Positions 60,711 to 64,000 of a stretch of 64,000 nucleotides of DNA are shown one piece after another. Within the stretch, counting starts at the first letter, position 1; every line of letters starts with the position of its first letter. The notes under the pieces are model-generated. The model searched no databases, was not told the DNA's origin, and saw only the letters and a list, made by a program, of their open reading frames with translations. Position numbers and translations under genes: made by a program. This DNA is from CAVTWS01 sp964390555 (GTDB lineage: Bacteria; Actinomycetota; Acidimicrobiia; Acidimicrobiales; SHLQ01), in NCBI GenBank assembly GCA_964390555.1, contig CAYMJU010000205.1, positions 8,482 through 72,481 of the forward strand, written 5' to 3'.

Positions 60711-61748
60711 TCATCCGGACAGGGGCAGGGTCACACTGCGGGTCATGCCCCAACTCGGGATCACACACGAATGTTTGCCGGCCCCACCGACGACGAACAC
60801 CCGGTAGTTGTCGGGGGACTCGGTGATCGGGAGCAGGTGGTCATCGCCCACGGCATTCATCCACGGCGCCCAAGCCAGCCTTCCGAACGCGCCCCGGAGG
60901 TCGCCGGCGCGAACACGCGCGCGGTCGAACAGGTAGGACTGCACATCGCGTCGGCGCCACCCCGCTGCAGCCGCGGTCGCGGCATGCTCGGGGCACAGGC
61001 CCACAAAGATCTCGCCTTGACTGATGCAGGCATTGTTCATCCCGGTCGACGACAGCGTCGACGCCGCCTTCTCGAGTATCCGGGCAGGGTGGTCGCTGTC
61101 CATGTCGTGGAAGTTGTGCGGGTTCTCGCCGCAGTGCACCGTCACCGCCGACGGCGCCTCGACGCCGCGGCTGCGCGGGTAGCTCTCCCATGGGCTGGCA
61201 GCATGGTTCTCGGCCACGCAGTAGGTGTACTTCGACGGTTGGCCCTGCGTAGCAGCGTCGCCGTCGCCGGGCCGAGCACCAGCCACGTGCAGAAGGATCA
61301 ACCTCACGGCCCTCCCGACGGTGGCATTGGCCTGGTTGCCGGGACCGAACGCCCCGAGTCCGGAATTGAATCCGACGCGGTCGACGACCTCACCATGGAC
61401 GATCACAAGCGGTGCCACGGGATGGGTCGTCGCATTGACGCCGCGCAGGTTCACATCGGGTTCGGCGAGGGCCCGAATCGCGGTGACAACGACTGGTGTC
61501 GCCGCGGCAGGGCAACCGGCGAGCACGGCGTTGACGGCGATCGCACGCCGGGTCGCCGCGCCGTCGCGCGGCGCCAGCACCGCCACGACCTCGTCGGGGT
61601 CTCCGTCGCAGCACTCGAGAGCCGCCGCGACCCGGGCTGGCGTGGGCGCAACGAGCGGGAGCCCGTCACCCCAGCCATGAGCGGCAAAGGCCGCCAGGAT
61701 GGTCTCGGGCGACTCGTCGGTGATCTCGAATGGACCGAGCCCGGTCAC
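60711..61748 (-). CDS. Conserved protein of the UGSC operon, function unknown
   Basis: 345 residues from a GTG at 61748. Segments HGWGDGLPLVAPTPARV, VNATTHPVAPLVIVHG, FGPGNQANATVGRAVRL and VFVVGGAGKHS look conserved, and there are several Cys (ECCDG, AGCPAA, YCVAEN, HCGENP, NACISQG, GLCPEH, HSCVIP). No known catalytic domain is recognised. The frame stays open 22 codons further upstream without ATG, GTG or TTG, so the true start is unsure. It lies between thiolase and the selenoprotein and is probably their functional partner. Confidence 0.7.
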   Translation of the reverse strand: MTGLGPFEITDESPETILAAFAAHGWGDGLPLVAPTPARVAAALECCDGDPDEVVAVLAPRDGAATRRAIAVNAVLAGCPAAATPVVVTAIRALAEPDVNLRGVNATTHPVAPLVIVHGEVVDRVGFNSGLGAFGPGNQANATVGRAVRLILLHVAGARPGDGDAATQGQPSKYTYCVAENHAASPWESYPRSRGVEAPSAVTVHCGENPHNFHDMDSDHPARILEKAASTLSSTGMNNACISQGEIFVGLCPEHAATAAAAGWRRRDVQSYLFDRARVRAGDLRGAFGRLAWAPWMNAVGDDHLLPITESPDNYRVFVVGGAGKHSCVIPSWGMTRSVTLPLSG

Positions 61749-61834
61749 CTCGGCGCACCACTCACGAGCGAAGACGGCCAGCGCGGCGACATCATCGACT
61801 CCGATGCGACACGATCACCCATCAGCGTGCGATC

Positions 61835-63040
61835 TCAGGCGGCGGACTTCTCCAGGATGTGCAGGCCACAAGCCGAGCCGAGGCCGATCACGTGGGCCAG
61901 CCCCACCTTGGCACCATCGATCTGGCGGTCGCCCGCCTCGCCGCGAAGGTGGTGGGCAACCTCCCACACGTTGGCGATGCCGGTGGCGGCGATCGGGTGA
62001 CCCTTCGATTGAAGACCTCCCGACACGTTCACCGGCGTCGAACCGTCGCGAAATGGCGCACCCGAATTGAAGAAGTCGACCGCGCCGCCTTCGGGACACA
62101 GCATCAAGTTGTCGTAATGGACCAGCTCGGCGGTGGCGAAGCAATCGTGCAACTCGACGAGATCGAGATCCTCGGGACCGATACCGGCCTTCTCGTAAGC
62201 TTGGCGAGCCGCGTTGCGCGTGAGCGTGTTCACGTTCGGGAGCACCTGGCAGGCCTCCTCGTACGGGTCGGTGGTGAGCACGCTGGCCGCGATCTTCACG
62301 GCGCGGCGCTGTTGCTCGCCCGACAGCGTCTTCAGCACCGAGCCACTCACCACCACGGCCGCGGCGGCCCCATCACAGTTCGCCGAGCACATCGGTCGGG
62401 TGTTGGGGTACGAGATCATGACGTCGTTCATGATCTCGTCGAGGCTCATGCGCTTCTGATACGCCGCCAGCGGGTTGAGCGTGGAGTGGGCGTGGTTCTT
62501 CTCGGAGATCTTGGCGAACAGCTCGAAGCTCGTGCCACCGTACTTGTGCCCGTACTCCATCCCGATCTGGGCGAACGTCCCGGGCATGGTGTCGGTGCCG
62601 ATGCGGCCGTCCATGGAGGCGATGGCTCCATAGCGGCCCTTCGGCGTCCACGTGTTGGCGTCAGCCGAGCGACTGCCCCCGGCCAGCAGACCGGCGCCGG
62701 CCAGCTTCTCGACGCCGACCGCGAGGCCGTAGTCGACCTCGCCGGACTTGACGGCCATGTACGCGACGCGAAGTGCCGTAGCTCCCGTAGCGCAGGCGTT
62801 GGACACGTTGTATACGGGAATGCCGGTCTGGCCGATCTGCTTCTGCAGCATCTGACCGATGCCCCCGCCGGCGCCCATGAGGTTGCCGGCAGCCAGCACC
62901 CCCATCTGCGCCATCGTCACACCGCCGTCGGCGAGCGCGGCCATCGCCGCTTCCGCAGCCAGATCCACGACGTCCTTGTCGGGATGCTTACCGAACTTCG
63001 TCATGTGGATCCCGAGAATCCAGACGTCGTCACTTGACAT
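61835..63040 (-). CDS. Thiolase-family protein (SCP-x/lipid-transfer type)
   Basis: 401 residues; AGCAGG before the ATG. Nucleophile Cys83 in SNACATGATAL, His in ELHDCFATAE, and GHPIAATG. The final active-site Cys segment reads GLGSACGLHIL rather than the classic GGGMGVA, as in SCP-x-type thiolases. It follows the zinc-ribbon/OB-fold gene, a pairing typical of steroid or acyl-CoA side-chain chemistry where the small protein binds CoA substrate. Confidence 0.9.
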   Translation of the reverse strand: MSSDDVWILGIHMTKFGKHPDKDVVDLAAEAAMAALADGGVTMAQMGVLAAGNLMGAGGGIGQMLQKQIGQTGIPVYNVSNACATGATALRVAYMAVKSGEVDYGLAVGVEKLAGAGLLAGGSRSADANTWTPKGRYGAIASMDGRIGTDTMPGTFAQIGMEYGHKYGGTSFELFAKISEKNHAHSTLNPLAAYQKRMSLDEIMNDVMISYPNTRPMCSANCDGAAAAVVVSGSVLKTLSGEQQRRAVKIAASVLTTDPYEEACQVLPNVNTLTRNAARQAYEKAGIGPEDLDLVELHDCFATAELVHYDNLMLCPEGGAVDFFNSGAPFRDGSTPVNVSGGLQSKGHPIAATGIANVWEVAHHLRGEAGDRQIDGAKVGLAHVIGLGSACGLHILEKSAA

Positions 63041-63127
63041 CGCTGCCTGCTTTCGCTGTCATCGCTCGTGGCCCGGGGGCGGCGTGCGCCGCGGTGAGCC
63101 GACCGGTGGTTGTTTGGATCGTGCGGG

Positions 63128-63523
63128 TCACGCGGCCGGCTGGTAGCCGAACGCGATCGCTTCGGTGCCGTCGCCGTCAGCACCCATGGAGAACGTGGTG
63201 AGCCTGACTTTCATGCCTAGCGACACCGCATCGGGCGTGGGGTCGACGCTGGTCAGGTTGGCTCGCACGCTGGTGCCAGCGCAGTCGATGATGGCCGACA
63301 CGAAAGGCACCGGGATTCCGGGCGCGGCGAAGGTCACGATCGTGAACGCACGTACCTCGCCGTCGTTCGCGACGCGCACGCGCCGGAACGCGGTGCCGAA
63401 GCAACCGGCGCACGCATTGCGGCGGTCGAAGAAGCGGGCGCCACACGACGTGCACTCGTTGGCCTCGAGATGTGGATCGTCCCCCAGGACCAAGTAGTCG
63501 ACGAGCGGAATTTTGGTGGCCAT
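63128..63523 (-). CDS. Zinc-ribbon/OB-fold (DUF35-type) protein, thiolase partner
   Basis: 131 residues from the ATG at 63523, with AGAGGG upstream. The N-terminal rubredoxin-like zinc ribbon has CTSC and CAGC pairs 13 residues apart. A C-terminal OB fold (FTIVTFAAPGIPVPFVSAI) follows. DUF35 proteins form complexes with thiolases or hydratases. It is the first gene of the operon. A possible promoter (TTGATG, 17 bp, TAACTC) lies about 100 bp upstream. Confidence 0.9.
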   Translation of the reverse strand: MATKIPLVDYLVLGDDPHLEANECTSCGARFFDRRNACAGCFGTAFRRVRVANDGEVRAFTIVTFAAPGIPVPFVSAIIDCAGTSVRANLTSVDPTPDAVSLGMKVRLTTFSMGADGDGTEAIAFGYQPAA

Positions 63524-63678
63524 CGAGTCGAGCCCTCTGTGGTGTGTGGCCGAGACGACAAACGAGTCTCGCCGGCGAGTGTCCCCTGGCGTCGTCTGCC
63601 CGCCCGGGCGCCGAGCGGAGTTACTTCTTCTTGGAGCATGCATCAACAGGCGCATGCGACCCGGCAATACAGTGTCTT

Positions 63679-63701
63679 GTCGCCTTGCGCAGCAAGGCGA
63701 C
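63679..63701. terminator. 10-bp stem-loop after the Lys/Ala-repeat gene
   Basis: GTCGCCTTGC (63679-63688) pairs perfectly with GCAAGGCGAC (63692-63701) with a 3-base loop, 29 bp after the stop of the right-edge gene. No T-run is seen. Confidence 0.5.
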
Positions 63702-63729
63702 GTCGATGGTTCGGTCGCGAGACCTGCCC

Positions 63730-64000
63730 CTATCCGCGCACGTTCTTAGCAGCCTTCTTGGCTGGAGCCTTCTTCGCGGGCGCTGCTTTCTTCACCGCGG
63801 CCTTCTTGGCTGGAGCCTTCTTCGCGGGCGCAGCCTTCTTAGCGGGCGCGGCCTTCTTGGCCGGTGCCTTCTTGGCGGGCGCAGCCTTCTTGGCCGGCGC
63901 GGCCTTCTTGGCTGGAGCCTTCTTAGCGGGCGCAGCCTTCTTAGCGGGCGCAGCCTTCTTGGCCGGTGCCTTCTTGGCGGGCGCAGCCTTCTTGGCCGGT
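63730..64000 (-). CDS. C-terminal Lys/Ala/Pro repeat tail of a histone H1-like or HU-type nucleoid protein (partial)
   Basis: The minus-strand frame enters at 64000 and ends at TAG (63730). The 89 visible residues are repeats of PAKKA and PAKKAAPAKKA, with a single valine variant (AAVKKAA), and end KKAAKNVRG. This is the tail type of mycobacterial HupB and of bacterial H1-like proteins, which bind DNA through many Lys residues. The N-terminal domain lies outside the window, so HU and H1-like cannot be told apart. It is distinct from the short HU gene at 38.7 kb. Confidence 0.8.
   Translation of the reverse strand, partial: PAKKAAPAKKAPAKKAAPAKKAAPAKKAPAKKAAPAKKAAPAKKAPAKKAAPAKKAAPAKKAPAKKAAVKKAAPAKKAPAKKAAKNVRG

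Noticed and set aside
61815..61834. Possible second selenocysteine codon upstream of the 345-residue protein
   Set aside because: No start codon lies upstream in a sensible place, the frame there crosses the thiolase stop, and no strong hairpin follows at SECIS distance.
63750..64000. Short regular DNA repeats that could suggest CRISPR
   Set aside because: The repeats have no spacers and translate in frame to PAKKA units of a nucleoid protein tail.
1..64000. Insertion sequences, prophage or integrase genes
   Set aside because: No transposase, integrase or phage structural gene and no terminal inverted repeats with target duplications were seen anywhere in the window.

Overview
The window is a chromosomal segment of a high-GC actinobacterium. 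Evidence for this is a mycothiol synthase-like acetyltransferase, menaquinone genes, an ANTAR response regulator beside polA, frequent GTG starts and ATGA/GTGA gene overlaps, and a gene order that follows the Mycobacterium tuberculosis hisD-to-uvrB region. I would guess class Acidimicrobiia, but the sequence does not prove the class.

Layout. (1) 1-12 kb: the end of an ECF sigma factor gene, two dynamin-like GTPases, two very large acidic repeat proteins and a divergent membrane-anchored Hsp70. The two divergent units carry the same promoter-like motif. (2) 12-15 kb: uvrB and coaE. (3) 14.8-26 kb: a Tad/Flp pilus locus on the minus strand (cpaB, cpaE, cpaF, a VWA-TadB fusion, tadC, a polytopic membrane protein, a NarL-type two-component pair and the Flp pilin). 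It lies between rpsA and coaE. (4) 26-33 kb: rpsA, polA, pdtaR, a small coiled-coil gene, glnS and a tRNA-Leu. (5) 33.6-39 kb: a type II fatty-acid cluster (fabD-fabH-fabG-acpP-fabF, with fabZ convergent) and an HU gene. (6) 39-47.6 kb: trpC, trpF-trpB-trpA, an OmpR-type two-component system, ygfZ, trpE, hisI and a TetR gene. (7) 48-54.5 kb: an SRPBCC protein, a stand-alone GroES-like protein and the his operon hisD-C-B-H-A-F. The start of hisF has been partly duplicated. (8) 54.5-59.3 kb: a small coiled-coil gene, a candidate structured small RNA, mshD-like, rlmN, a roadblock-like protein, menG and menA. (9) 59.3-63.5 kb: an operon of zinc-ribbon/OB-fold protein, thiolase, a 345-residue protein, a selenoprotein with an in-frame UGA inside a U-G-S-C-T motif, and an SDR, coupled to menA. 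(10) Right edge: the Lys/Ala/Pro-repeat tail of a nucleoid-type protein.

The two most interesting systems are the selenocysteine-containing UGSC operon (60.1-63.5 kb), whose reading frame is split by the UGA and would be missed by a standard gene caller, and the dynamin pair, giant acidic repeat proteins and Hsp70 locus (0.6-12 kb), which looks like a divergent relative of the mycobacterial iniBAC envelope-stress locus.
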